Under the pieces are notes generated by a model that did no database searches, was not told the origin of the DNA, and saw nothing but the letters and a program-made list of their open reading frames with translations. The translations under genes were made by a program, and so were the position numbers. Source: JAWKTT01 sp041398965 (GTDB taxonomy: Bacteria; Planctomycetota; Planctomycetia; Planctomycetales; Planctomycetaceae). From it: a DNA stretch of 64,000 nt. Position 1 is the stretch's first letter, and every line of letters starts with the position of its first letter. Shown here in pieces: positions 50,662-60,006 of this stretch. The stretch spans positions 84,634 through 148,633 of the forward strand of contig JAWKTT010000012.1 of the NCBI GenBank assembly GCA_041398965.1, read 5' to 3'.

Positions 50662-51423
50662 CTACCACAGACCTGGAGGAGGGGCCGGTTGTTTCGAGGG
50701 ATTCGGACTGTCTCCCGAGAGACTCTCCGGCAGATGGCTGGCAGGGAGCGAATTCAGTAAGGCAGCGGCGACCTGCAAGTCGTCCTGCGTCGTGATCTTC
50801 ATGTTGATCGGCGAACCTTCGACGATGGACACCGGATGACCAAACCACTCGACCAACTCGGCTTCGTCGGTCGCCGTTCGACCCTCCCGAGCCGCGTAGG
50901 CATCGAGCAGCAGATGCTTGCGAAAGACTTGCGGCGTCTGAGCCCCCCAGAGTTGAGAGCGGTCGACCGTCTCGACAATTGTTCCGTCATTCACCCGCTT
51001 GACGGTATTGGTAACACGTGTCGCGAGGATGGCAGCATCGCTCTTGGTTGCCGCCTCGAACACTTCATCGATCCAACGAGCCGCAATCAATGGACGAGCT
51101 GCATCGTGAACCGCCACAAAGTCGACGTCGTCCCGAACACGTTTGAGCCCTTCACACACCGAATCCGCCCGTTCGTCTCCTCCGCACACAACTTCGACGT
51201 TCATGAACAGCAGGCTCGCCTGAAACTTCTCGCGGAACCATCCTTCATCATCCGGCGAGACCACGAGGATTGTCTGCACAACATCTTTGCGATGGGAGAA
51301 CGCCTCAGCCGACCGAGCCCAAACGGCTCGCCCGGCTAAGTCAACAAAGACCTTCTTCCGCAAGGAATCGCCAAACCGATTGCTCTTCCCGGCCGCAGGT
51401 AAGATCACCGCAAACTGAACCAT
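50662..51423 (-). CDS. ispD: 2-C-methyl-D-erythritol 4-phosphate cytidylyltransferase
   Basis: 253 residues from ATG 51423 (AGGTG 7 nt upstream). Nucleotidyltransferase fold: AVILPAAGKSNRFGDSLRKK with the PAAGxSxRFG nucleotide loop, TILVVSPDDEGWF, VEVVCGGDERADSVCEGLKR, FVAVHDAARPLI with the metal-binding DAARP, TVETVDRSQLWGAQTPQVFR, TDEAELVEWFGHPVSIVEGS and INMKITTQDDLQ. These are the full IspD set. Makes CDP-methylerythritol in the MEP isoprenoid route. The last 20 residues (ESLSGDSPNPSKQPAPPPG) are an extra Pro-rich tail. Confidence 0.95.
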   Translation of the reverse strand: MVQFAVILPAAGKSNRFGDSLRKKVFVDLAGRAVWARSAEAFSHRKDVVQTILVVSPDDEGWFREKFQASLLFMNVEVVCGGDERADSVCEGLKRVRDDVDFVAVHDAARPLIAARWIDEVFEAATKSDAAILATRVTNTVKRVNDGTIVETVDRSQLWGAQTPQVFRKHLLLDAYAAREGRTATDEAELVEWFGHPVSIVEGSPINMKITTQDDLQVAAALLNSLPASHLPESLSGDSPNPSKQPAPPPGLW

Positions 51424-51471
51424 GTCGTGTCACCTGGTGAGGATCAGACTCCATACAGCAACCACGCTGGG

Positions 51472-52008
51472 TTAGTGGGCATGCCCATGATCGTCATGAC
51501 CGTGACCGTGATCGTGGGTGATTTTTCCCGTGTAGCTCTTCTCGGCAAAGGCGACACTGATCGAGCCGACGAGCATCTCGGCATCCTTAATCGAATCGGC
51601 GAGAGGCTCCCCTTTCCATTCGTACTTCGATGCCGCCCCTTCCGATTCTCCCTCTTGTGGGGCTGCGGTCAGTGTGAGTTCCTGTTCTTTGCCATCAACC
51701 GTCAGCTGGAGCGCAACGGTCGCATTGGTCAGGGGAGCGAGAGTCTTCGAATCCGGTCCAAGTACCCAGACTGCCAGCTCTCGAGTGGTGATGTCTAACG
51801 TCACCTCGGCATGGTACTCCTCTTCGCCCAGTTCGATGATATGTCCGAGGTGTGGGCCGAGTCCGCCGTGGTCATGATCGTGAGGGTCGACGTTGTCGCC
51901 AGCGGAAAACGGTCGGGCCTCCTGCTGCTTCTCACAGCCGGTCAACAGGGTGAGTGAAAGGCTGAGAAGGCCCAGAGAGAGAGCGAAGCTGTTCAGTTTT
52001 CTCAACAT
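51472..52008 (-). CDS. His-rich periplasmic lipoprotein, possible metal-binding
   Basis: 178 residues from ATG 52008 (AAGGAAA upstream). Lipoprotein signal LSLGLLSLSLTLLTGC with lipobox LTGC. The mature chain opens with DPHDHDHGGLGPHLGHII and ends THDHGHGHDDHGHAH, two His clusters typical of zinc/copper/nickel binding. The central ~100 residues (EEYHAEVTLDITTRELAVWV, LTNATVALQLTVDGKEQELT) look like an Ig-type beta sandwich as in CzcB-like or FixH-like periplasmic proteins. Possibly a metal chaperone. Nothing adjacent suggests a transporter. Confidence 0.65.
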   Translation of the reverse strand: MLRKLNSFALSLGLLSLSLTLLTGCEKQQEARPFSAGDNVDPHDHDHGGLGPHLGHIIELGEEEYHAEVTLDITTRELAVWVLGPDSKTLAPLTNATVALQLTVDGKEQELTLTAAPQEGESEGAASKYEWKGEPLADSIKDAEMLVGSISVAFAEKSYTGKITHDHGHGHDDHGHAH

Positions 52009-52392
52009 GATACTTTTCCTTGACGGTTCAACGGAGTGGCTTGGGGAGTTGGAGATTCGGAGGAAGTGCTTGAGTTTACTAGGAATTTCAGGGAGAAATG
52101 TGAGGACTGACACAAGAAACCAATGCGTGTGTCAGGATTCTACCCGAAGCGTAGTGCAGGGCCAACTCTGTCAGGATCGTCACAGTCGCCGCATTCGTCA
52201 ACGTCTGCGGAAGCCCCTTTGTCCGCCAGAGCCTCCCAGTCTTTGTGATGCGGAGAAGTTGGCGAAACCTCGTATCAGACAGCTGTTGAGAGGAAATCCC
52301 CAAGACTGTGGCGATGGCGATTGAATGCGTGAAGTCCCGGCGTCATGATGCCGGCTCGATTCAGTTTTAAACCTCACGCAGGACTCACCTCC
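52009..52392. other. divergent intergenic region, nothing recognised
   Basis: 384 bp. Short frames only. Should contain the promoters of the lipoprotein (minus) and the small protein at 52393 (plus). Confidence 0.4.
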
Positions 52393-52623
52393 ATGATGAC
52401 CCCCGACCTTGGCCAACTCGAGATGGTGGAATGTACGGAACTTCCAGCTCGCACTCTTGTCGCACCTCTTTCGATCGTTCGCGAAATCCGCACGACCCTC
52501 GGCGAAGTGTCGCTGAACGTCATGGTCGGCGTCGAGGAAGTCGTGAAGGTCTCGTCCGACCTGTTCGAAGCCTATAGCCAGTGGGACTCGCAACGAACCG
52601 ACTTCGACCCGCTTTGCAACTAG
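52393..52623 (+). CDS. small hypothetical protein
   Basis: 76 residues from ATG 52393 (or 52396); weak AGGA 9 nt upstream. MTPDLGQLEMVECTELPART, LVAPLSIVREIRTTLGEVSL, then MVGVEEVVKVSSDLFEAYSQ. Soluble, mixed alpha/beta, no motif. Could be real given its codon use and isolated position, but support is thin. Confidence 0.4.
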   Translation: MMTPDLGQLEMVECTELPARTLVAPLSIVREIRTTLGEVSLNVMVGVEEVVKVSSDLFEAYSQWDSQRTDFDPLCN

Positions 52624-52794
52624 ACAGTTCCTCGTCTCTCGACACCCTCGTGTCGAGATCTCCCGATTCGGGTACAGACTGAAGATCGGGCGACGATCAA
52701 CAGGAAACGTAGCGGACTCTCATCAGTTGTTTTCTGGCGAGACCACGAATGACGACTGTCCACCCGCGATGCAGACTCCGGGATCTTGACCCTT

Positions 52795-52839
52795 CAGAAA
52801 ACAAAACGCCCCGCAGAGCCGTATGTGTTCTGCGGGGCG
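52795..52839 (-). terminator. strong rho-independent terminator after the Cys/Pro/Ala-rich exported protein
   Basis: On the minus strand CGCCCCGCAGA / TCTGCGGGGCG, an 11-bp perfect stem with an 11-nt loop, followed by TTTTGTTTTCTG. Lies 47 bp after the stop of the gene at 52886. The stem resembles the one at 34110. Confidence 0.9.
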
Positions 52840-52885
52840 AAGTTGTTGAGTGCGTCAAATCGATAGTGTCACTCGCTCTGTGACA

Positions 52886-53341
52886 TTACTTAGCTGCATC
52901 AGCCGCTGGAGCTTCCACCTTAGAAGCTTCGGCTGCTGGAGCAGGTGCCTCAGTCTTCGGAGCTTCAGCTGCAGGTGCTGCTGGCTCGGTCTTTGGGGCT
53001 GCTGGTGTTGTTTCCGGTGGGGCTGGGGCGGTTGCTTCTGGAGCGGGAGAGTATTCATTCTTCATCGGAGCCGCGGCCGGTGCTTCACCTTCGACGGACA
53101 TTGGTGCGACAGTTGTTGGGCAGCAAGAATCGCATGTCGTCGGTGCACATGACGAAGTACAAGGGGCAGCACATGTTGGGGCCTGAGTTCCGCAGCAGCT
53201 GCTGGCGTGAGCGTGCGAGCGGGTGCGACGAACTGGTCGGTTATGGCAGCCGCGTGGAGCGGCATCAACAACGTCGGCAACCAACAGCAATCCAGCCCCC
53301 ATCAACAATGCAGCAGCCATCATCTTCACTGAAACCTTCAT
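52886..53341 (-). CDS. exported Cys/Pro/Ala-rich protein
   Basis: 151 residues from ATG 53341 (AGGAA 8 nt upstream). Signal peptide VKMMAAALLMGAGLLLVADV, cleavage near VDAAP. Mature N-terminal part basic with His (RGCHNRPVRRTRSHAHASSC), then Cys-rich (CGTQAPTCAAPCTSSCAPTT, CDSCCPTT), then a Pro/Ala/Glu tail of PAAP and EAPK units ending VEAPAADAAK. Very similar in plan to the coiled-coil protein at 34170 (Cys head, Ala/Pro/Glu tail). Probably an envelope protein with disulphides; function unknown. Confidence 0.65.
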   Translation of the reverse strand: MKVSVKMMAAALLMGAGLLLVADVVDAAPRGCHNRPVRRTRSHAHASSCCGTQAPTCAAPCTSSCAPTTCDSCCPTTVAPMSVEGEAPAAAPMKNEYSPAPEATAPAPPETTPAAPKTEPAAPAAEAPKTEAPAPAAEASKVEAPAADAAK

Positions 53342-53563
53342 AGTCGTTCTTCCTCAATCAAATCGTGGTTTTTGCCTGTGATGCTGAGAGAAGTCTCCGT
53401 CTCGCCGACACCGGCCTCCGTCGCCCGGCACCTTTTCGATCTCTCCCTCTCGCAAAATCGTTCAATTCTGCGCGATCGAATCTCTCAATCTTCCCGCACG
53501 ATACCGGGATGACCATCCAGTTTCTAGTCACCACACGCGTCAGTTGTTCTGTCGGATGCTGTA

Positions 53564-55153
53564 TCACTTGCGAGCATGCGACAACCTGCCGACAAACTTC
53601 GCGCCAGAGGAAGGTGAATCAGAGTCGATCAGGGTGATCCGTTTGCGGGAGACCTCTTGACCATCATAGCGCAGGACGAACTCATAGTGTCCGGGGGGAT
53701 ATGCTTCCGTCAGGGGGTATCTCATGAGGGCTCGATGTTGCTCGCGAGGGATAATTGTCGACATTTGCTTGATGATCCGATTTTGGTCATCGTGAAGATT
53801 CACTTCGACAAACATGTCGGAATGTGGTGGAGCAGCCGAACAGAGGATGACCGCTTCGTCACCCTGTTGAAAGCTCGATTGTCGTAATGCGACGGTCCCG
53901 GCCACTTCACCAACCCCGACATCGAACTGAAAGAGTGAGTCGACTGGTCTGATCCGCTCCGTCGAAAACATCTTCGCAACCTTTTCATCCGCGATTTCCT
54001 GCAGTTGATGCGGACCCTCGGCACGCTGCACGCCGTAGAGATCGAGCCTTCGCTCGACTTCGACGCCGCTCACAACGGCCACGCACATCAGGCCACAGAA
54101 GATTGTCCCACCCGAGTATGGGGTCAGCCACGATGTTCCCGGAGCACCAACAAGGAGGTTGACGCTCGATCGGACATAAGCGGTCAGACGCTCCCACCGG
54201 ACCATCCAGCGTGTCTCTCGGTACCGTCGCGCAATCACTCGACATCGCGTGATCAGGTGCCGATAGTCTCGTTCCCCAAAAAACGCGGCATAAATCGCCA
54301 GGCTAACGACAGGGAAGATATGCAGACCCAGCAAGAAGTAGGTCATGGCATGAAATACGACCCCAATACTTAAGGCGATCGCCCGACCTCGACCACTCCA
54401 GCAGACGAATAAGAAAGAACACTCCCAGACCAGTGTCGAAAGGCTCATGGCGACAATCAGGGAAGGGTATTGGGCTAACCACTTCCCCAGAGGATGGTCT
54501 AGATTAACATCGGTGAGCAGCCAGTAATGTAGCTGGTCACCACTGAAAAAGTTCGTCGTTTGCATCTTAGTAATCGCAGCGGCCAGGTAGATGATGGCTA
54601 ATAGAATCTGCATCAGACGACGCGGCCAGACCGGCGAGCGGAGTTGTTCGAGGAGGGGAGGAGACTGTTGTTGTCGCCGACGGATCCAAGCATCAACGGA
54701 CCAGACGTCTCCCGCTCTGGAGAGACTCAACAGCAGCAAGAGGTGCGATGCGATGATGCTGTATTTCGTTAATGTTGATAGCATGTCGAGCAAGCTCAGG
54801 TAGGGGACCAGAATCAAGCAGAGGAGGCTCGACACCCGGGTCATCCATCCGAGCGATAAAGAGATCAGTGCGAAGATCGTGACCGTACAGGCGGCGACGG
54901 CGAACACGGCCGTTGGCTCGGGGAGCAGATGAGGGTAGCCGTAATTTTCCCATAACGGGGTCGGGGCGCCATCAGTCGAGAAGAGTTCACGGGCTCGTGA
55001 CCAGCGAGGCAGGAAGGCCATCAACAGCCCGAGAGGCAACAGGATTCTCACGAGTGCCAGACCATAGGGGACCTCGTCGGCTTCAAAGAAGTTGCGGAGA
55101 GTTGTGGTCCATCCCGCAGGGCGAGAGGCGGAAAATGAAGAGGTGGCAGGCAT
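53564..55153 (-). CDS. HTTM-domain membrane protein (gamma-carboxylase-like)
   Basis: 529 residues from ATG 55153 (ATG 55204 is an alternative). HTTM pattern: FEADEVPYGLALVRILLPLG, LGWMTRVSSLLCLILVPYLS, LTKYSIIASHLLLLLSLSRA, GDVWSVDAWIRRRQQ, YLAAAITKMQTTNFFSGDQL and ALSIGVVFHAMTYFLLGLHI. At least six TM helices up to about residue 310. A soluble periplasmic-looking C-terminal part follows (TERIRPVDSLFQFDVGVGEV, YEFVLRYDGQEVSRKRIT). Bacterial relatives of vitamin-K-dependent gamma-carboxylase have no settled function. The next upstream gene (55265) is co-oriented, 111 bp away, and may be a partner. Confidence 0.8.
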   Translation of the reverse strand: MPATSSFSASRPAGWTTTLRNFFEADEVPYGLALVRILLPLGLLMAFLPRWSRARELFSTDGAPTPLWENYGYPHLLPEPTAVFAVAACTVTIFALISLSLGWMTRVSSLLCLILVPYLSLLDMLSTLTKYSIIASHLLLLLSLSRAGDVWSVDAWIRRRQQQSPPLLEQLRSPVWPRRLMQILLAIIYLAAAITKMQTTNFFSGDQLHYWLLTDVNLDHPLGKWLAQYPSLIVAMSLSTLVWECSFLFVCWSGRGRAIALSIGVVFHAMTYFLLGLHIFPVVSLAIYAAFFGERDYRHLITRCRVIARRYRETRWMVRWERLTAYVRSSVNLLVGAPGTSWLTPYSGGTIFCGLMCVAVVSGVEVERRLDLYGVQRAEGPHQLQEIADEKVAKMFSTERIRPVDSLFQFDVGVGEVAGTVALRQSSFQQGDEAVILCSAAPPHSDMFVEVNLHDDQNRIIKQMSTIIPREQHRALMRYPLTEAYPPGHYEFVLRYDGQEVSRKRITLIDSDSPSSGAKFVGRLSHARK

Positions 55154-55264
55154 TGCACTGGTCCGTCCTGGGTGATCTTTCAGACGGGCATTCTTGCCCG
55201 TCACTTCCTAACGCTGGCGACGAACAGGTCTGTTTGTCGCATGATGTTTACTTAATAGTAAATC

Positions 55265-55918
55265 TTATTGACCGTCGGGGGTTTCATACGAAGCAGGGAT
55301 TATTTCGCCGCTCGATTCAGTGCTCAAACGTTGAGGGAACTCGGTTGATACAAAACGTTGTTTCTGGGCGACACCCTGTTGAAGTCGGGTGTTATCGAGA
55401 ACTGAAAGGTAGTATTGATTTCTTAGCCAGGTGTTCGTTGCCTGCGTTAGCTCCCCTTGATCGTTGACGGTCGTACGTACCGAGTAATAGGAGTAGGGGG
55501 CCTTCGGTTCGGAAAAGCGAACCTGCCATTGAGCATCTGGAAGGTTGTATTTCTTGGCCCAGTTTTCTTCGATCACATAGGTTCGCAGGATTGGTTCGTG
55601 GGTTGTGTGAGATAGGACGTTTGCGGCCAGACGCGGGGCAAAGGTCCCTTCGGTGTCGTAACTTAGCCGATCACACACCTGATAGGGTTTAAAATCTCCC
55701 CAGGGGGACGGAGAGAGTTGATAGTACCTTCCACTCTCTCCCTGTCCTACGACGTGGACGCGGGTTTCGTAGGCCGACCATCCGCAGTACATGTCCCAGA
55801 CCACGAAATACATCGCTGGATGAGAGGTCGTAAGAAACTTCAGGGCATGAGCCATCAGGCCGAAACACAACGCTCCGAGATAGGCGGCGATAAACAGTCG
55901 CGAAGACCAACGGCTCAT
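55265..55918 (-). CDS. single-pass membrane protein next to HTTM, unknown function
   Basis: 217 residues from ATG 55918 (AGGA 7 nt upstream); upstream frame is not protein-like. One N-terminal TM helix (SRLFIAAYLGALCFGLMAHA), then a soluble domain with many aromatic residues: YFVVWDMYCGWSAYETRVHV, GRYYQLSPSPWGDFKPYQVC, and EENWAKKYNLPDAQWQVRFS. It resembles the small membrane proteins often found with HTTM genes in planctomycetes, but I cannot name a family. Same strand as, and directly upstream of, the HTTM gene, so probably co-transcribed. Confidence 0.6.
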   Translation of the reverse strand: MSRWSSRLFIAAYLGALCFGLMAHALKFLTTSHPAMYFVVWDMYCGWSAYETRVHVVGQGESGRYYQLSPSPWGDFKPYQVCDRLSYDTEGTFAPRLAANVLSHTTHEPILRTYVIEENWAKKYNLPDAQWQVRFSEPKAPYSYYSVRTTVNDQGELTQATNTWLRNQYYLSVLDNTRLQQGVAQKQRFVSTEFPQRLSTESSGEIIPASYETPDGQ

Positions 55919-56343
55919 GACGAGTCCTTGTCGAATGAAGCGTGTTACCGGAGGGGCTGTTTCGTCCTTTGAAAACGGCAAAATCCGCCGGAATAACGGG
56001 TTTATCAGCGAATCGCTCCAATCGGTCAAGAGCGGTCTTTTGCAGCTTCTACCAAACGAGACGGGAAACGATTGCAACTCTTTCGCTCGCAGGGGCCCCT
56101 TCGTCGATATCGATGACGTGGCAAGAAAATGGAGAGATGTTGCAACACACACTCTGCAAGCAGGTTACGTCACATGTTTCCGGTTCTGCGGATAGTTCTA
56201 CAGGGGAATTGGCATGGTGCGTGCATTGGTTCCTTTCATCACCAAACACCCCGCCAGCACAGATTGGCTGGCGACAAGACACAAACCTGATCCTCCTCAG
56301 ACAGACATATTCGACATCACATCATTCAGGAAGGAAGACTCCC

Positions 56344-56595
56344 ATGTTGGTCCTCACACGCAAAGAAGCCGAAACGATTACCATTGGCGATGGCATTGTG
56401 CTCAAGGTCATTCAGACCAGCCGCGGGACAGTGAAGATCGGAATCGATGCTCCCGCAGAGGTCCGTATCCTCCGGGGCGAACTCTCTGCAGAACTTGCCG
56501 CGTTGCCACAGGGCGAAACTCTGGCCGACCGCATTAAGCGGCAGAAGATGCTGCTGAGTCGGACGGTTGATGCTCGTACGACGGGAGCGGTCTGA
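56344..56595 (+). CDS. csrA: carbon storage regulator, RNA-binding translational repressor
   Basis: 83 residues from ATG 56344 (GGAAG 6 nt upstream). CsrA core MLVLTRKEAETITIGDGIVL then KVIQTSRGTVKIGIDAPAEV and RILRGEL: beta strands, the GxxxIGIxAP turn and the R-x-L-R (VHR-like) RNA-binding end. The C-terminal ~30 residues (QGETLADRIKRQKMLLSRT) extend past the usual ~60-70 residue length. The VHR motif reads RIL instead, a difference at an RNA-contact position. Not near flagellar genes in this window. Confidence 0.9.
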   Translation: MLVLTRKEAETITIGDGIVLKVIQTSRGTVKIGIDAPAEVRILRGELSAELAALPQGETLADRIKRQKMLLSRTVDARTTGAV

Positions 56596-56840
56596 AACGG
56601 TTCGAAGGGGAAAAACATCGGAAAACAGCGTGACTCCGTGCCGCCGCAACGTCCCGCGTCCTCTCCCACGGAGGGACGTTGCGTGCCGCACTGGAACAGA
56701 TTGGGGTTTGAGAATCATCGGAGCAGACCTATGTTCCCGAGTCTCTCCCAAAGTCTGCGGTCATCGAGTTGGGGCTGTTACAGAGTCACTCGCTGCCCGC
56801 GGTCCCTCCTGATCTGAGTTCCTCTTGGTCGCCCTGTTCG

Positions 56841-57794
56841 ATGCAGTGTGTGAACTTTTCCTCATCGCCGATTTACAACGTCTTGACTCGCCAAACACAG
56901 TGGTTGTGGCTGGTGATGCTGACGCTATTGTTGACCGGTAGCGGATGCGGAACCACCAAGAACATCTCCGCGACAGAGCAACTCGTCGCGTCCGACGCCA
57001 TTGATGCCGCGGTCGGGAAGATCGACCTCTCACCCCTTGCCGGGCAGAAGGTCTTTTTCGATGACAAGTACATCACCGACTACAAAGGGATCGGCTTCGT
57101 CAATTCGAATTACATCGTGAGCTCGATGCGACAGCAGATCACCTCAGCCGGTTGCAAATTGCAGGAGAAGGTGGCCGATGCCGACATCGTCATTGAAGGT
57201 CGAGTGGGGACTTTAGGTTCGGATTCGCATGACATGGTTTACGGCATCCCGCAGAACAATGGCTTGTCGAATGCTGCTTCGCTCGTCCCGGGCAGTCCCA
57301 CGATCCCCAGTATCCCTGAGCTTTCCCTCGCGAGAAAGAACGAACTTCAGGGAGCGGCCAAGGTTGCCATGTTTGCTTACGATCGCGAATCGCGACAACG
57401 TATCTGGCAGTCGGGGCTCTCCATTTCCCGCAGTAGTGCCAAAGACTCCTGGGTCTTGGGGGCCGGTCCTTTCCAACGGGGAACGATCTATGGGGAAGGG
57501 GTCCGTTTTGGGGGCAAACAATACATGATCCCTTTCGCGGAAGACGAGACCGCCTATCGGCCAGGGGGCTTCGCCGCTCTAAAACAGAGTGCTCTCTATG
57601 CCGAAGGGGCGGAAATCCTGAGTCGAGGAAAATCGGTTGAAGAGGGGACCGAAGAGGCAGACACCTCGGGAGTTCAGCAGGTGAAAGGGGAACAGTCCCC
57701 CAGCGAAGAGCCGAGAAAGATCGGTACCAAAGCTGCCACCAACATTAACACCAAGCAAGAAGCCCCGAAGACCAATTCCTCCGACGTGAAATGA
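56841..57794 (+). CDS. lipoprotein of the DUF6655-like planctomycete family
   Basis: 317 residues from ATG 56841 (the frame opens at 56769 with non-typical sequence; no strong Shine-Dalgarno). Signal peptide QWLWLVMLTLLLTGSGC with lipobox Cys. TTKNISATEQLVASDAIDAA, VGKIDLSPLAGQKVFFDDKY and YIVSSMRQQITSAGCKLQEK, then YGIPQNNGLSNAASLVPG and AKVAMFAYDRESRQRIWQSG follow the pattern of DUF6655-like proteins. The last 60 residues are Glu/Ser/Lys-rich. Probably an outer-membrane-anchored periplasmic protein; function unknown. Followed after 55 bp by the broken DUF900 hydrolase. Confidence 0.65.
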   Translation: MQCVNFSSSPIYNVLTRQTQWLWLVMLTLLLTGSGCGTTKNISATEQLVASDAIDAAVGKIDLSPLAGQKVFFDDKYITDYKGIGFVNSNYIVSSMRQQITSAGCKLQEKVADADIVIEGRVGTLGSDSHDMVYGIPQNNGLSNAASLVPGSPTIPSIPELSLARKNELQGAAKVAMFAYDRESRQRIWQSGLSISRSSAKDSWVLGAGPFQRGTIYGEGVRFGGKQYMIPFAEDETAYRPGGFAALKQSALYAEGAEILSRGKSVEEGTEEADTSGVQQVKGEQSPSEEPRKIGTKAATNINTKQEAPKTNSSDVK

Positions 57795-57849
57795 TCGTTT
57801 TGCCCGCAATGGCCCATCTCCTCAATGCCGGATTCCGGAGTGCCACAAG

Positions 57850-59341
57850 ATGTTCTCTCAGGTTTCCCTACCGTTTGGTTTGGTTCAACGGCTGACGCTC
57901 GCTCTGACGCTGGTCACCTTGTCGCTCTCTCCCGCGTGGCTCACCGGTTGCAGCCGGAAGCCCGAAAGCAGTTCCACTCCGCGGGTTACTGCCGACGCGA
58001 AGCCCGACAGCGATTCAACCGCACCATCATCGCCTGCCATCAATCCCCGTATCTCCATCCTCCGCAACGCCGGGCGATGTTACGACGAAGCTCCCGGAGA
58101 AAATCCCGGCTCGACAAGCGGCGACTCCTCCAGGGTCAATTCCTCGGGAACCAGGGCGAATCTCCCCGAACCGCTCGTCACAACCGACTCACGCCCACAG
58201 CGATCCGTCCCAGAAGTTCTCGGTCCCGAAGCCGCCCGACCGTTGAGTCCCGATGTCACCTCCAACCAGGAATTCATCGATGTGCGGGTCTTCGAGCGAA
58301 CCGGGCCGCCGCGATCGCTCCCGCATGGCTTTTCGGGGGCGATCCGGGGCCATTGACGTTTGGCTTCTGTCCGGGTCAGCATCCGAGCCATCAGAAGGAC
58401 AGCTCGAATCTCCGCGGATTTGGAAGTTCGAATTTCGTAGAAGACCCGAGAAACACGTCGTGTTGATGTCAGTCAACCGGCGAGTCCGCGAAAGTTTATC
58501 ACCGAACTGCAACGCGAAGTCTGGACTCGATCAGTGGCGAGAGACTCGACCGGCCCCGAGATCATCGGTGGAGAGAGCGTTCATCTTCGTACATAAAGTT
58601 CAACAACACCTTTGAAGAAGCAGCCCGTCGGACGCTCAAATTGCTCGACATCATCGAGTTTCGCCGGGGCTCCGATCCTGGCCGCAGTTGGCCCTCCCAA
58701 GGACGGCTCGCTCGGGGGTTATCAAACGGATGGGCGTATGGCTGATGTCAGCGAGCAGCACGTCTCGTCTCGTTCATTGCCAGTGTTGCCCCGCCGAAGG
58801 CAACCGGTGCCCGGCGGATTCATGTCATCGCACACAGCATGGGAAATCGACTCGTCGCTGAGTCCATCCGCCGACTCTCGTACTACTACGAGTCGGGGCA
58901 GATTCCAAAGTTCAACGAAATCATTCTCACCGCCCCCGACATCGATGCCGGCCGCTTCCGGAAACGGGCCGTCGCCAGCTCGCGCAGTCTGCCGACCGGG
59001 TGACGATCTACGCATCATCCAAAGATATTGCTCTCAAAGCGTCCAGTTGGGTAAACCTCGGCGGCAAACGTCGACTGGGTGATGCTGGAAGCGAACTGAC
59101 GCTCTTCCCCGATATCCCGAACATCAACATGGTCGACGCCAGCGATGTCGACACGAGCCTCTTTCAACTCCGTCATGCTTACCATGCCGACAGCCCGACC
59201 ATCCTGCGAGATATCCAGTCTGTCTTCAACGGGTGGAGCACCGAGCGACGAGGTCTAAGTTCCCTCTATCACAACCTCGCCTGGAAACTTCGCAGCAGCG
59301 GCAAAGCACTTCAGGAAGCGGTCGAGACAATCGTCCGCTGA
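57850..59341 (+). pseudogene. DUF900-type alpha/beta hydrolase lipoprotein, multiply frameshifted
   Basis: The signal peptide LTLVTLSLSPAWLTGCSRKP is intact in the frame from ATG 57850 (168 residues then lost). The rest of a DUF900 hydrolase can be read only by changing frame several times: GPLTFGFCPGQHPSHQKD, DPRKHVVLMSVNRR, ERAFIFVH (oxyanion strand), NNTFEEAARRT, ILAAVGPPKDG-like remains of a WPSQG block, RRIHVIAHSMGNRLVAESIR with the nucleophile HSMGN, FNEIILTAPDIDAGRFRKRA, and the end VTIYASSKDIALKASSWVN. At least five small indels are needed. Either a real dead gene or a stretch of sequencing errors. Confidence 0.75.
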
Positions 59342-59359
59342 CCCTCATTCTCGGCGATT

Positions 59360-59982
59360 TCACTGGAACCAGAGGTGGCCAATCACCGTCCCGTCACCCA
59401 GACGGCTCAGCGACTTGAAGGCCAGGTCGGTCCCAGGTTTCGCACCACTCCGAAAGGACGGCCTCGGAGATGCGTCGTAGAGGATCGCCCCGGCATCGCA
59501 TCCGCTTGATGCGTACGCCCCATCAATGTCTGACGACTGCTGATGCCGTCGGCCACCACATAGACCGAAAACCCGACTGACAGCAGATCAAAGACCGTCT
59601 GTTGCACGCAGACGTGGGCCTCGATCCCGGCAATCACAATTTGCCTGCGGGCGTCATGAGTCGGCGAAGCGTTTGAGGGGGTGGGTTCCGTTGGTTCGTC
59701 GAATCCCTGACACCACGGCAGCACCGGGACACAACTGAACTCCCGTTTCGGGATCGCTCCAATAGCAAACTCCGCCAGGGCCGGAACGGTGGCTCCCAAT
59801 CCCTGCGGATACTGTTCGGTCACGGAGACCGGCACACCAAACAGCCCCGCTCCTACGGCGAGTCGTCGGCAGTTTTCGACGATGGCATCACTCTGTTGCA
59901 TGACCGGAAGCAGTTTTTCCTGCAAGTCGACCAACAGCAGTCGACTCTCAACACGATGCAGCAATTCAGGGCTACGAGACAT
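59360..59982 (-). pseudogene. isochorismatase-family hydrolase with C-terminal frameshift
   Basis: From ATG 59982 the frame gives RVESRLLLVDLQEKLLPVMQ (catalytic Asp), PVSVTEQYPQGLGATVP, IPKREFSCVPVLPW, and the catalytic-Cys strand RQIVIAGIEAHVCVQQTVFD then VGFSVYVVADGISSR. After that the frame is lost: the expected end (AGAILYDASPRPSFRSGAKP, GTDLAFKSLSRLGDG, WFQ stop at 59360) continues in another frame, so an indel lies near 59500-59530. The unshifted frame stops at 59407. Family members hydrolyse isochorismate-like amide or ether bonds. Second broken gene in a row with the DUF900 hydrolase. Confidence 0.75.
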
Positions 59983-60006
59983 CAGAGGACTAACAGTCTT
60001 GGGCAA

